Shown piece after piece: positions 34,174-41,867 of a stretch of 64,000 bases of DNA (position 1 is the first letter of the stretch; each line of letters opens with the position of its first letter). The stretch is taken from the NCBI RefSeq assembly GCF_000429165.1, contig NZ_AUBI01000002.1:62001-126000 (forward strand). Direction: 5' to 3'. The notes beneath the pieces are model-generated. The model saw only the letters and a program-made list of their open reading frames with translations. It was not told the DNA's origin and did not search any database. Origin of the DNA: Acetobacter nitrogenifigens DSM 23921 = NBRC 105050. GTDB taxonomy: Bacteria; Pseudomonadota; Alphaproteobacteria; Acetobacterales; Acetobacteraceae. A program made the translations under genes and the position numbers.

Positions 34174-34263
34174 CAATCAATTTGTATATTTTTTGATACA
34201 ATGTCTTTTTATTGAAACTTTGTGGTGTTTGTGTCGTGATGACCTTGGGGCGAATTAACGCCC
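34174..34263 (+). promoter_or_regulatory. AT-rich promoter, operator-like inverted repeat and leader hairpin of the microcin-like gene
   Basis: An inverted repeat TTGTAT (34182-34187) / ATACAA (34196-34201), eight bases apart, overlaps an extended -10-like TGATACAAT (34194-34202). Forty-five bases on, a small hairpin GGGCG / CGCCC with an AATTAA loop (34248-34263) lies in the leader before the ribosome binding site. The region is far more AT-rich than its surroundings. The layout suggests a repressed or induced promoter; the regulator is not evident. Confidence 0.45.
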
Positions 34264-34288
34264 TTCTCGGATTCGAAAAGGAATCGTC

Positions 34289-34519
34289 ATGCGTGAACTT
34301 ACAACAATAGAATTAGAGACAGTGTCCGGCGGTTTCGGGCTTCTTGGCGGCGTCGCTTACGCCGTTAACGGAGTCCTCGCTGGCGTCGGCCTTGTCGTCG
34401 GCGGAATCCTCGGCGGGGTCGGCGCCGCCGTTAACGGGATTCTTGGAGGCGTCAGTTCAATCCTGACCGGAGGATCTCCCTACCAGTCCTTCACCTACGG
34501 TTATCCCTCACGTCACTAA
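34289..34519 (+). CDS. double-glycine leader peptide, putative class II microcin/bacteriocin precursor
   Basis: 76 residues after a good ribosome binding site (AAAAGGAATC). The first 15 residues, MRELTTIELETVSGG, match the double-glycine leader consensus and closely recall the microcin V leader (MRTLTLNELDSVSGG as I know it). Cleavage after Gly15 leaves a 61-residue core, hydrophobic and rich in GxxxG packing motifs, with an internal repeat 22 residues apart: GGVAYAVNGVLAGV (20-33) and GGVGAAVNGILGGV (42-55). The end is aromatic (SPYQSFTYGYPSRH). Such peptides are exported by C39-peptidase ABC transporters; none is in the window, nor is an obvious immunity gene. Own promoter and terminator. 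Confidence 0.75.
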   Translation: MRELTTIELETVSGGFGLLGGVAYAVNGVLAGVGLVVGGILGGVGAAVNGILGGVSSILTGGSPYQSFTYGYPSRH

Positions 34520-34559
34520 TTGAACCCGAAATTACTTCGACCGATCGTACAAAATCGGA

Positions 34560-34598
34560 CGAAAGGGCGCTCCAATATACTTTGGGGCGCCTTTCTTT
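34560..34598 (+). terminator. terminator of the microcin-like gene
   Basis: Stem AAAGGGCGC / GGCGCCTTT with one bulge and a ten-base loop, ending in a T-rich tract (CTTTCTTT), about 45 bases past the stop codon. Good but imperfect. Confidence 0.6.
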
Positions 34599-34993
34599 AC
34601 AGGAAAGCTTCTTCGAGCCTTGATTATCTGCGACGGATACACCGTAGAATGACCGCTGCGGCGGCTATCTTTAATCGTAGGGCAACGTTAGCTATAGCTG
34701 CTATATAGAACGTCTTTACTGCGTAGATTTTCTACCGGAAACTACTGCACACAGCATTTGCATGATGCTTCCAAGCGTCTGCCGCCAAAAGGACTGGCTG
34801 GCCTCCGGCCACAGCTCTGTCGACGTGAGCCTTACCCGTCCGGCAATATTCGAATTCGCCCAGCCATGAATGCGTAATGAACAAGCTGCCTCTGCAGAAC
34901 ACCTTGTCTGCAGAAGCCGTGAAGCCGTGAAGCCGTGAAGCCGTTGAGGGTGTAAATCGGCCCAGCCAACCACCCGCAACCGCCTTTTACAGT
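34599..34993. other. intergenic region downstream of the microcin-like gene, repeat-bearing
   Basis: About 395 bases. A leftward 87-codon frame (34716-34979) has no family similarity and runs across an eight-base tandem repeat, so I do not call it. No immunity-type membrane helix is encoded. Composition is mixed, AT-rich near the peptide and normal near argB, which suggests a boundary of acquired DNA. Confidence 0.4.
34913..34944. repeat. four tandem copies of an eight-base unit
   Basis: GAAGCCGT occurs four times in perfect succession. Eight-base units change reading frame when they slip, as in phase-variable loci, but no convincing gene spans this one. Confidence 0.85.
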
Positions 34994-35917
34994 TTAACCG
35001 GCGCTGGCCGTTCCATCCGCCCTGATAAGCGTGCCGGACCCGGATTTGGTGAACAGTTCAAGCAGACACGCATGAGGCACGCGTCCATCAAGAATAACTG
35101 CGGCCTTGGCGCCTGCCTGCACTGCCTGCAGACATGTCTCGACTTTGGGAATCATGCCGCCGGAGATCATGCCTGAGGCGATGCCGCGTCTGGCTTCTTC
35201 AGCAGTCAGTTCGGGAATGAGCTTGCCGTCGCCATCCAGGACGCCCGGAACATCCGTCAGCATCAACATACGCGTCGCATGCACTGCGCCCGCAATGGCG
35301 CCCGCAGCAGTGTCGGCGTTGATGTTGTAGGTCTCTCCATTCTCCCCTGCGGCGATCGGCGCAACGACCGGGATAAGTCCTGAGCCCGACAGCGCATAAA
35401 GCACCTGCGGGTCCACACGGTGCGGCTCCCCTACGAAACCGAGGTCGAGAACCTGCTCAATGCCGCTGACCGGATCGCGCACCGCGCGCAGAAGCTTGCG
35501 CGCCTTGATGAGACCGCCATCCTTTCCCGATATGCCTACCGCCAATGCGCCGGCGCGGTTTATCAGGTTGGCGACTTCCTTGTTGACCGAACCGCACAGA
35601 ACCATCTCGATCACGTCGATCATGGAACTGTCCGTCACCCGAAGCCCATCCACAAACGACGACTTCAGTTGCAGCCGCTCCAGCATGCGATTGATCTGCG
35701 GTCCACCACCATGCACGACGATCGGGTTGATGCCGACCAGTTTCAGCAAGGCGATGTCACTGCCGAAATCCTTGGACAGCGCGGCGTCGCCCATAGCGTG
35801 ACCGCCGTACTTCACCACGATGGTGTCTCCGGCGTAACGACGAAGGAAAGGCAGCGCGCTGGCGAGGGTGGCGGCCTGCTGTAACGCGTCGACCACGCCG
35901 GGCGTATCGTCAGTCAT
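34994..35917 (-). CDS. argB: acetylglutamate kinase
   Basis: 307 residues, full length. Second step of arginine synthesis: phosphorylates N-acetylglutamate. Motifs: VVKYGGHAMG near residue 35 (phosphate Lys), VVHGGGPQINRML (substrate loop), INADTAAGAIAGAVHA and LTDVPGVLDGDGKLI (nucleotide site), and SGGMIPKVETCLQAV. The N-terminal helix (VVDALQQAATLASALPFLRRY) is the extra helix of the hexameric, arginine-inhibited ArgB type, so feedback control is likely. It follows engB at about 150 bases, last gene of the rpmH string. Confidence 0.95.
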   Translation of the reverse strand: MTDDTPGVVDALQQAATLASALPFLRRYAGDTIVVKYGGHAMGDAALSKDFGSDIALLKLVGINPIVVHGGGPQINRMLERLQLKSSFVDGLRVTDSSMIDVIEMVLCGSVNKEVANLINRAGALAVGISGKDGGLIKARKLLRAVRDPVSGIEQVLDLGFVGEPHRVDPQVLYALSGSGLIPVVAPIAAGENGETYNINADTAAGAIAGAVHATRMLMLTDVPGVLDGDGKLIPELTAEEARRGIASGMISGGMIPKVETCLQAVQAGAKAAVILDGRVPHACLLELFTKSGSGTLIRADGTASAG

Positions 35918-36065
35918 CTAAAGTCCATCCAGGCTAGACCCGCGTCCGATCGGGCGCGATCGGCAGCTCGGGTGGAGAAGTCCGCTACGATAGCGGGTAG
36001 AGGCGTCATCAGTGAAGCCGCCCGCGTGCGATGGGTTCTGCGCGACGAGCGCGGGACAGAGCCGT

Positions 36066-36734
36066 TCAGCCGATTGCAGGGAGCGCGAACGCGGTCAGTT
36101 CGGCGCGAAGCTCTGGCATGCCAAGCCCCGTCTCGCTGCTGCTGGCGATCACTTCGGGATGCGCGGCCGGGTGTTTGGCCGCAAGAGCCCGCACGCTCTC
36201 CAGCTTTCGCGCCAGAGGGCCGGGCTTCAGTCCATCGCATTTGGTGAGAACGATCTGGAAGTTGATCGCCGCCTTGTCGAACAGATCCATGACCTCGATG
36301 TCGGACGCTTTGGTCTCGATGCGGGAGTCGAGAAGCAGGATCACACGCTGCAGGGTTGGACGTCCGCGCAGATAGGCGAACATCATCTCCTGCCAGTCTT
36401 CCTTCACAGATTTTGCGGCCTTCGCAAAACCGTAACCCGGCATGTCCACCAGCACGAGACGCCCGGCCAAGTCGAAAAAGTTAAGCTGCTTGGTTCGCCC
36501 CGGCTCGGACGACGCCCGCGCGAGCGCCTTCCGCCCCGTCAACGCATTGACAAGACTCGACTTGCCCACGTTCGAACGACCGGCGAAAGCGATCTCCGGC
36601 TTATCAGGATCGGGTAGTTGCCCGAGTTGCTGCGCGCCGAAAAAAAACTCGCATTCCCCGGCGAACAACAGCCTTCCGGCTTCCAGCTCGTCCGCCGTCC
36701 GTTCGATCGGGGTTGAGAAATTGGGAGCGGCCAT
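36066..36734 (-). CDS. engB: ribosome-biogenesis GTP-binding protein EngB/YsxC
   Basis: 222 residues from the ATG at 36734 that overlaps the yidC stop (ATGA). G1 is GRSNVGKS at 52-59, G3 DMPGYGFA, G4 TKCDGL, G5 SSSETGLG; RTKQLNFF is the switch region. This small GTPase helps assemble the 50S subunit. Coupling to yidC is the standard alphaproteobacterial order. Confidence 0.95.
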   Translation of the reverse strand: MAAPNFSTPIERTADELEAGRLLFAGECEFFFGAQQLGQLPDPDKPEIAFAGRSNVGKSSLVNALTGRKALARASSEPGRTKQLNFFDLAGRLVLVDMPGYGFAKAAKSVKEDWQEMMFAYLRGRPTLQRVILLLDSRIETKASDIEVMDLFDKAAINFQIVLTKCDGLKPGPLARKLESVRALAAKHPAAHPEVIASSSETGLGMPELRAELTAFALPAIG

Positions 36735-38473
36735 CAGCCTTTCCGGGCTTTCTTCGCAGGCGGGATAACGGTCGTCTTTGGGCGATCCCGGTGCACGCGC
36801 TGAATGACCATCTGCTGCGCCACCGTCAGCAGGTTGTTCCAGCAGTAGTAGATGACCAGACCGACAGGCTGCCGCGCCATGAAGAACGTGAAGATGAACG
36901 GCATCGCCATGAAAATCTGCTTCTGGGCAGGGTCCACAGTCGCCGGATTCATCTTCTGCATCAGGAACATGGTCGCGCCATAGAGGATCGGCCACACGCC
37001 GAGCAGCAGCATGCCGGACAGCGTCGTCGGATCCCACGGAATCAGACCGAACAGATTGAACAGGTTGGTCGGATCAGGCGCGGACAGATCATGAATCCAG
37101 CCAAAGAACGGCGCGTGCCGCATTTCGATCGTGACGTACAGATCCTTATACAGACACCAGAACACCGGAGCCTGAATAAGAAGTGGCAGGCACCCGCTGG
37201 CGGGGTTCACTCCCTCCTCTTTATAAAGCTGCATGATCTTCTGGTTCATCTGGACCGGATCGGACTTGTACCGCTCGCGGATCGCCTGCATCTTCGGCTG
37301 GACCGAGCGCATCGCCGCCGCCGAACGGAAGCCCTTCGCCGCCAGCGGAAAGAACAGCGTCTTGACGATCAGCGTGAACGTCAGAAGCGCCAGACCGAAA
37401 TTGCCAAAAAGCTGATACAACCAGTCAAGAACAAAGAACACCGGGCGCGTCAGGAACGCGAACCAGCCGAAATCGACGGCCTTCCAGAAATCGGGAATGT
37501 GCAGCTCGTTCTCATAACGCTCCAGAAGGCGAACCTCCTTGGCGCCCGCGAACACATGCGCCGTCGACTCGCCCACTCCGTTGGCCGCGACCGTCACAGG
37601 CGCGCGGCCAGTGAAGCCTACTTCGTATGCACCGGCAGGCGTGTCGAACCCATAAGTTCCGCTGACGTCCGACTTCTGATCGGGAACGACGGCCGCGAGC
37701 CAGTATTTGTCGGTGATTCCCGCCCAGCCGCCGGTTCCGGAAGCGCTCCACGAGACGAAATTCGGCGCGGTCGAATTGGTGCGCAGCGACTTGTAGGAGC
37801 CTTCCTCCATACGGCCGTTGATCACCGAGATCGGTCCCTCGTGAACCAGCATGCCGCCGGTTTCCTCAGGCGTGTAAGCACGCACGACACGAGAATAGGG
37901 GACGAGCGCCACCTGATCGCCGGTAGCGTTACGGACGCGCTGGGTGACGGTGAACATGTAATCCCGATCGATCGCCAGCACGATCTCGAACGTCAGACCG
38001 GCGTCGTTGCTCCAGCTCAGCGTGACAGGGGCGCCGGAACCGAGTTTCTGCGCGTCGGTTTTCCAGACGCTGTGCGCGTCAGGAAGGCGGACGGTCTGCC
38101 CCGGCTGCCCGTACCACCCGAACTCGACATAGGTCGGATGCGGCTGACCCTGCGCCTCAAGCACGCGCACCAGCGGGCTGCCGGGCTTCACCGTCTCGTG
38201 GTAACCCCGCAGAACGAGATCATCCAGACGCGCGCCGTGAAGATTGACCGAGCCGCTGACGTCAACCGCATCGATCGGCAGCCTTGCGGGAGCCCCTTCA
38301 TCTGCGGCCGTCGACCCGGGCGCCGCGGCAGGAGGCGGACGGCTCGCCTGCGTGTCAGCATGCTCCTGCGTCGCGACAGCGGGTTGCGGCTTGGGTTGGG
38401 GCATGAAGTAGTCGAAACCGAGCAGCACCAGCGCCGAAAGCAACGTCGCCAATATTACACGCCTGATGTCCAT
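36734..38473 (-). CDS. yidC: membrane protein insertase YidC
   Basis: 579 residues. The N-terminal membrane anchor (RRVILATLLSALVLLGFDYF) is followed by a Pro/Ala-rich linker and the large periplasmic beta-domain, then the conserved five-helix insertase core: FGNFGLALLTFTLIVKTLFFPLAAKGF, SGCLPLLIQAPVFWCLYK, ILYGATMFLMQKM and GLVIYYCWNNLLTVAQQM. The hydrophilic-groove Arg is in RSAAAMRSVQPKMQ. Inserts cytochrome oxidase, ATP synthase and other small membrane proteins. Sits between yidD and engB. Confidence 0.96.
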   Translation of the reverse strand: MDIRRVILATLLSALVLLGFDYFMPQPKPQPAVATQEHADTQASRPPPAAAPGSTAADEGAPARLPIDAVDVSGSVNLHGARLDDLVLRGYHETVKPGSPLVRVLEAQGQPHPTYVEFGWYGQPGQTVRLPDAHSVWKTDAQKLGSGAPVTLSWSNDAGLTFEIVLAIDRDYMFTVTQRVRNATGDQVALVPYSRVVRAYTPEETGGMLVHEGPISVINGRMEEGSYKSLRTNSTAPNFVSWSASGTGGWAGITDKYWLAAVVPDQKSDVSGTYGFDTPAGAYEVGFTGRAPVTVAANGVGESTAHVFAGAKEVRLLERYENELHIPDFWKAVDFGWFAFLTRPVFFVLDWLYQLFGNFGLALLTFTLIVKTLFFPLAAKGFRSAAAMRSVQPKMQAIRERYKSDPVQMNQKIMQLYKEEGVNPASGCLPLLIQAPVFWCLYKDLYVTIEMRHAPFFGWIHDLSAPDPTNLFNLFGLIPWDPTTLSGMLLLGVWPILYGATMFLMQKMNPATVDPAQKQIFMAMPFIFTFFMARQPVGLVIYYCWNNLLTVAQQMVIQRVHRDRPKTTVIPPAKKARKG

Positions 38474-38599
38474 ATCGACCGGCCGACCTTTCTACTTCAC
38501 GGGACCACGCCGCGACTGCGGCGGCGGCCCCACCGCACATTTGCGTCCCTCATACCGAACTTGTCAGGGAACGCCAGATGGGTTGGGCTTATAGACGCC

Positions 38600-38911
38600 C
38601 TATTGCGTGGAGACTCCCTTAGCAGAGTCGACTGCCGCGACCGCAGCCTCGCTCGAACCTGCCAGAGGCACAGGATCGTATCCGCCTGGATTCCACGGGT
38701 TGCAGCGCAAGATGCGGCTGGCGGCAAGCCAGCTTCCACGTAGCGCGCCATGCACCTGAACAGCTTCCACGCCGTACTCGCTGCATGAAGGATGGAAGCG
38801 GCAGTTTGGCCCGGCAACGGGGCGCCCGACGATTTGCCAGAGGCGCATGCCGCCGATCAACGCTCCACAGGCGCAACGCCCGAGCATGCTGCGACCGGCG
38901 TCATCGCTCAC
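38600..38911 (-). CDS. yidD: membrane protein insertion efficiency factor YidD
   Basis: 103 residues. The family block [20 protein letters not shown] and [17 protein letters not shown] are complete; the three conserved cysteines are present. YidD supports YidC at the inner face of the membrane. Its ATG overlaps the rnpA stop (ATGA). An Ala-rich tail extends beyond the family's usual end. Confidence 0.93.
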   Translation of the reverse strand: MSDDAGRSMLGRCACGALIGGMRLWQIVGRPVAGPNCRFHPSCSEYGVEAVQVHGALRGSWLAASRILRCNPWNPGGYDPVPLAGSSEAAVAAVDSAKGVSTQ

Positions 38912-39294
38912 GACAACGCCCCGGTCTTCTTCAACGCGCGCCGCAGATCCGCGATAAGCTCAGGAAAAGGACGGTCGCCCGTTCCGATTCGGCCTATCAC
39001 CACCAAATCCAGACCATTCAACGAAACGTCGCTTTCGACGGATCTTATGGCCTCGCGGAGGCGGCGTTTCGCTCGGTTGCGAACGACCGCGTTTCCGACT
39101 TTTTTTGTGACGGTGAAGCCCACCCGCCCTGGCTCTCCGTCATTGCGACTGAGAACTTGCAGAACGAGTCCCGGCGTCGGCGCCTTGCGCGCCTTCGCGG
39201 CCACGGCCAGAAATTGCGCGCGCTTCTTGAGCCGCGAAGAGCGCTGATCCTGCACGACGCGCTCCTTTCCGGGGAGCGTTTCCCCGGACGTCAT
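38908..39294 (-). CDS. rnpA: ribonuclease P protein component
   Basis: 128 residues from the ATG at 39294; the frame is open upstream but there it overlaps rpmH, so the shorter start is chosen. Core: [11 protein letters not shown], the RNR motif in [18 protein letters not shown] and the [11 protein letters not shown] strand. It binds the leader of precursor tRNA with the RNase P RNA. It starts 7 bases after rpmH and overlaps yidD. Confidence 0.92.
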   Translation of the reverse strand: MTSGETLPGKERVVQDQRSSRLKKRAQFLAVAAKARKAPTPGLVLQVLSRNDGEPGRVGFTVTKKVGNAVVRNRAKRRLREAIRSVESDVSLNGLDLVVIGRIGTGDRPFPELIADLRRALKKTGALS

Positions 39295-39301
39295 CGCCTG
39301 A

Positions 39302-39436
39302 TCAGGCGGAGAGGCGCTTGCGCCCCTTCGAACGACGATTGGCGACAACCTTGCGGCCGCCGACGGTAGCGATGCGAGCGCGGAAACCATGACGGCGCTT
39401 GCGGACCAGCTTGGACGGTTGATACGTGCGCTTCAC
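39302..39436 (-). CDS. rpmH: 50S ribosomal protein L34 (GTG start)
   Basis: 44 residues, [21 protein letters not shown] to ...[10 protein letters not shown], an essentially canonical L34. The start is GTG at 39436 with a strong ribosome binding site (GAGGAG, 9 bases upstream). L34 is a small basic protein of the large subunit. It heads the rpmH-rnpA-yidD-yidC-engB-argB string and lies within the longer overlapping rnpA frame, so it is easily missed. Confidence 0.95.
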   Translation of the reverse strand: MKRTYQPSKLVRKRRHGFRARIATVGGRKVVANRRSKGRKRLSA

Positions 39437-39626
39437 GGTGGCACTCCTCAGTCAACTACACAAAAAAATGTCACGACGCCTCACGGCGAAAAACGCCAGC
39501 GTCTGGAAGGCGGGCTTATAGTGAGAGGACCGCCCTGCGTCAACGGCGAGATGCGCGGATGCGGAGTCGCCACGTCATCCGTTTTCAACGCGCCCGGACA
39601 CGGCGCCGCCATGAAGGAGCCAACGC

Positions 39627-40052
39627 TTGCGCCGCCCTTACCTCACGGTCCCGGTCTTCCTTATCGCGTTCGCCACCGCGATCGCCACGCGATACGTCCC
39701 CCTTCCCCAAGGCGGCGCGATTTTTATCGCGCTGCTGGGCGCTGCGATCGCCGCTACGCCCACATTGCGAATCGATTCTGCACGCAACGCGCCAGCGCCG
39801 GACGGTCTAATGGCAGAACAGCCGTCCGACAATCGCGCCACGACGGCTTACATGGCTCCCCCCGGAGCAACCGGGGACAATAGCGCAACGATATCACCGA
39901 AACTGCGCCACGATCTGCGGGGGTTGATCTCGCCCGCCGTTCTGTCCGCCGACCAGCTTTCGTCGCACGCGGACCCGGAGGTCCGTCGACGCGCGGAGCA
40001 GGTGCTGGACGCGCTGGACCGGACGACGGCCCTGATCAAGGCCGCCAGCTAG
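39627..40052 (+). CDS. small membrane protein with HisKA-like C-terminus (TTG start)
   Basis: 141 residues from a TTG at 39627; AAGGAG 9 bases upstream strongly supports this rare start. Two membrane segments (YLTVPVFLIAFATAIATRYV and AIFIALLGAAIAATP) precede a linker and a cytoplasmic helical segment LRHDLRGLISPAVLSADQLS. That segment resembles the dimerisation helix of histidine kinases (HD followed by a helical hairpin), but no ATPase domain follows. It could be a membrane anchor or dimer partner, or a truncated kinase-like protein. Divergent from rpmH. Confidence 0.65.
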   Translation: MRRPYLTVPVFLIAFATAIATRYVPLPQGGAIFIALLGAAIAATPTLRIDSARNAPAPDGLMAEQPSDNRATTAYMAPPGATGDNSATISPKLRHDLRGLISPAVLSADQLSSHADPEVRRRAEQVLDALDRTTALIKAAS

Positions 40053-40058
40053 AGCATC

Positions 40059-40166
40059 ATCCGATCAGACGGAATCGGCTGATCGGATAAAGAAGCCCGC
40101 CAAACCAACAAACCAACAAACCAACAAACTAGAACCTTATCCGTGAATCCGTGTGACCGGATAAGG
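40059..40166. repeat. two palindromes flanking a tandem eight-base repeat
   Basis: Directly after the TTG-start gene: a ten-base inverted repeat ATCCGATCAG / CTGATCGGAT (40059-40088), three tandem copies of AAACCAAC (40102-40125), then a nine-base inverted repeat CCTTATCCG / CGGATAAGG (40135-40166). Both palindromes share the ATCCG core. Similar GATCCGATC-type palindromes are dispersed in many alphaproteobacterial genomes. Confidence 0.8.
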
Positions 40167-40459
40167 CTCCAAATCAGCCGACTGTCGCTCAACCCTCCAG
40201 CCGTACGACTTAAGAGAAACCTCGCCGATGCCGGACGTCCCTCCACTCAGGAGCGCTCGCGAGGTGTCGTGACAGCCCATCGAGCAGGATGGCCCGGAAC
40301 AGATAATCGGACGCCGCAACCGGGAAGACGAGCGAACGCGCAAGGGTTCAGGCGGCTGCGTTGCGAAGCCGCTCCTCCACTCGGACGCTTCCGCCTGCAC
40401 GGCGCCAGAACCAGCGAGCGACGTATTTACTGCAAAACAAACCAAGTCTGGTTACGCAG
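40167..40459. other. intergenic region, nothing recognised
   Basis: About 290 bases between the palindromes and the gloA hairpin. Frames are open on both strands but Arg-rich and without family similarity, so none is called. Confidence 0.4.
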
Positions 40460-40493
40460 TTCACGCCACGCGTGCGAGAACACGTGGCGTGAA
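40460..40493 (-). terminator. hairpin downstream of gloA
   Basis: A perfect 11-base stem TTCACGCCACG / CGTGGCGTGAA with a 12-base loop, 27 bases after the gloA stop. It lacks a U-run, so it may stabilise the 3' end or act as a weak or Rho-assisted terminator of the long leftward envelope operon. Confidence 0.55.
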
Positions 40494-40519
40494 CCTTGTG
40501 AAAACAGCTGGTTTCAGCG

Positions 40520-40909
40520 TCAGCGCCGTTCGATAAGCTCGATCTTGTACCCATCAGGATCTTCAACGAAAGCGATCACGGTCGTGCCGAACTTGACCGG
40601 CCCTGCCTCGCGCGTGACCTTCCCGCCTCCCGCGCGCACCGCCTCGACCATCGCTGCCACATCAGGCACGCCAACGGCGAAATGACCGAAGCCCGTCCCG
40701 ACCTCGTAGCCATCGTCCTTGCCCCAGTTATAGGTCAGCTCGATTTCGGCCTGCCCTTCGGCATTACTTGCGTAGCCAATGAAAACAAGCGTGTATTTCC
40801 CATCAGGAACTTCCCGCCGACGCAATTCGTGCATACCGAGCAGGCGATAGAACGCCAGGCTGGCGTCCAGATTCTTCACGCGCACCATCGTGTGCAGATA
40901 ACTGGCCAT
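40520..40909 (-). CDS. gloA: lactoylglutathione lyase (glyoxalase I)
   Basis: 129 residues, compact bacterial metal-type GloA. Metal ligands: His6 (LHTMVRV), Glu in [10 protein letters not shown], His in GFGHFAVGV, Glu in [10 protein letters not shown]. It isomerises the hemithioacetal of methylglyoxal and glutathione. It follows lpxI on the same strand by about 40 bases, at the place where lpxB is often found. Confidence 0.95.
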   Translation of the reverse strand: MASYLHTMVRVKNLDASLAFYRLLGMHELRRREVPDGKYTLVFIGYASNAEGQAEIELTYNWGKDDGYEVGTGFGHFAVGVPDVAAMVEAVRAGGGKVTREAGPVKFGTTVIAFVEDPDGYKIELIERR

Positions 40910-40950
40910 AATCGACGCCTTTCTTCAATAAAACAGCACCTTGTCCGCGG

Positions 40951-41838
40951 CTACGCCCCGGACTGTTCAGCGTGCCCGACACCATAAAGGAAAAGACCCA
41001 GACGGTCGGCCGCCGTGATGCAGGCCGCCGGGTCGGTAAGAAGCGTGCCCCCGGCTTCGAACGCCACGCCCGCCAGACCCGAACGCGCCGCCTGATCGAT
41101 CGTTTGCGGCCCGATGGTCGGCATGTCCGCCCGCCTCTCCTGCCCGGGCTTGAGCAGCTTGACCAAAACGCCCCCCTCTCCCGGCTGTCGGCACGCGCCA
41201 GCGCGGTCCAGCATGGCGTCGGTGCCCTCCATGGCCTCGACCGCCAGAACGACGCCATCCTGCACCACGCACCCCTGACCGATATCAAGACGCCCGAGAG
41301 TCCGCACGACCTCCATTCCCCGCCGAATATCGGAAAGAGAGCGCTCGTCCGGCTGGACGCGCCCCAGAGCGCCCAGTCGCCCAAGCGAAGCCGTCAGAAA
41401 CTCGTGTGCGCCGCGAACTGTGAAGCCTTCTTCGCCAAGAACACGCACCAGCGCGCCCAACAATCCGTCATCCCCGGCGAAGAGCGCCCGGCCAAGACGG
41501 GTCAGGATACGCGCGCCTTCCGCGTCAGGGCGGATATCGCGCAGTGAAGGTCGTTTCACGGGACCGATCAGGACGATGTCACGACACCCATGCTCGCGCA
41601 GTTCGGACAGGATCCGACCCGCAGCGGCGAGGCGCACATAGACATGCGGCCACGTCTCGACCACTGCCGGGTCGGCGAAGTCCTGAAAGGCGACGATGAA
41701 CGGAGAGCGGCCCGAGGCCGCCACGGCTGCGGCGACTTGCCCCGGAAGAGGTCCGCCGCCAGCCAGAATGCCTACGTTATCGGCAGTTTCGACGCCATGC
41801 GCGCCTGAAACATGATCGTTCTCGGACAATGGCGTCAA
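40951..41838 (-). CDS. lpxI: UDP-2,3-diacylglucosamine pyrophosphatase LpxI
   Basis: 295 residues of the LpxI (former DUF1009) family that replaces LpxH in alphaproteobacteria: cleaves UDP-2,3-diacylglucosamine to lipid X and UMP. Blocks: VGILAGGGPLPGQVAAA near the N-terminus, DIVLIGPVKRPS, FAGDDGLLGALVRVLGEEGF, and the C-terminal DMPTIGPQTIDQAARSGLAG. It follows lpxA by 29 bases. Confidence 0.94.
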   Translation of the reverse strand: MTPLSENDHVSGAHGVETADNVGILAGGGPLPGQVAAAVAASGRSPFIVAFQDFADPAVVETWPHVYVRLAAAGRILSELREHGCRDIVLIGPVKRPSLRDIRPDAEGARILTRLGRALFAGDDGLLGALVRVLGEEGFTVRGAHEFLTASLGRLGALGRVQPDERSLSDIRRGMEVVRTLGRLDIGQGCVVQDGVVLAVEAMEGTDAMLDRAGACRQPGEGGVLVKLLKPGQERRADMPTIGPQTIDQAARSGLAGVAFEAGGTLLTDPAACITAADRLGLFLYGVGHAEQSGA

Positions 41839-41867
41839 TCTCCCGTCACCATCCGGGCCGCAGGCAA

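Noticed and set aside
34520..34708. A 62-codon frame directly after the microcin-like gene
   Set aside because: It runs through the terminator hairpin and starts at a TTG without a ribosome binding site.
34716..34979. An 87-codon leftward frame near the microcin-like gene, considered as immunity protein
   Set aside because: No membrane helix, no ribosome binding site, crosses the eight-base tandem repeat and has no family similarity.
36713..38743. A 676-codon rightward frame
   Set aside because: Antisense to yidC and yidD, which are well supported; no recognisable domain.
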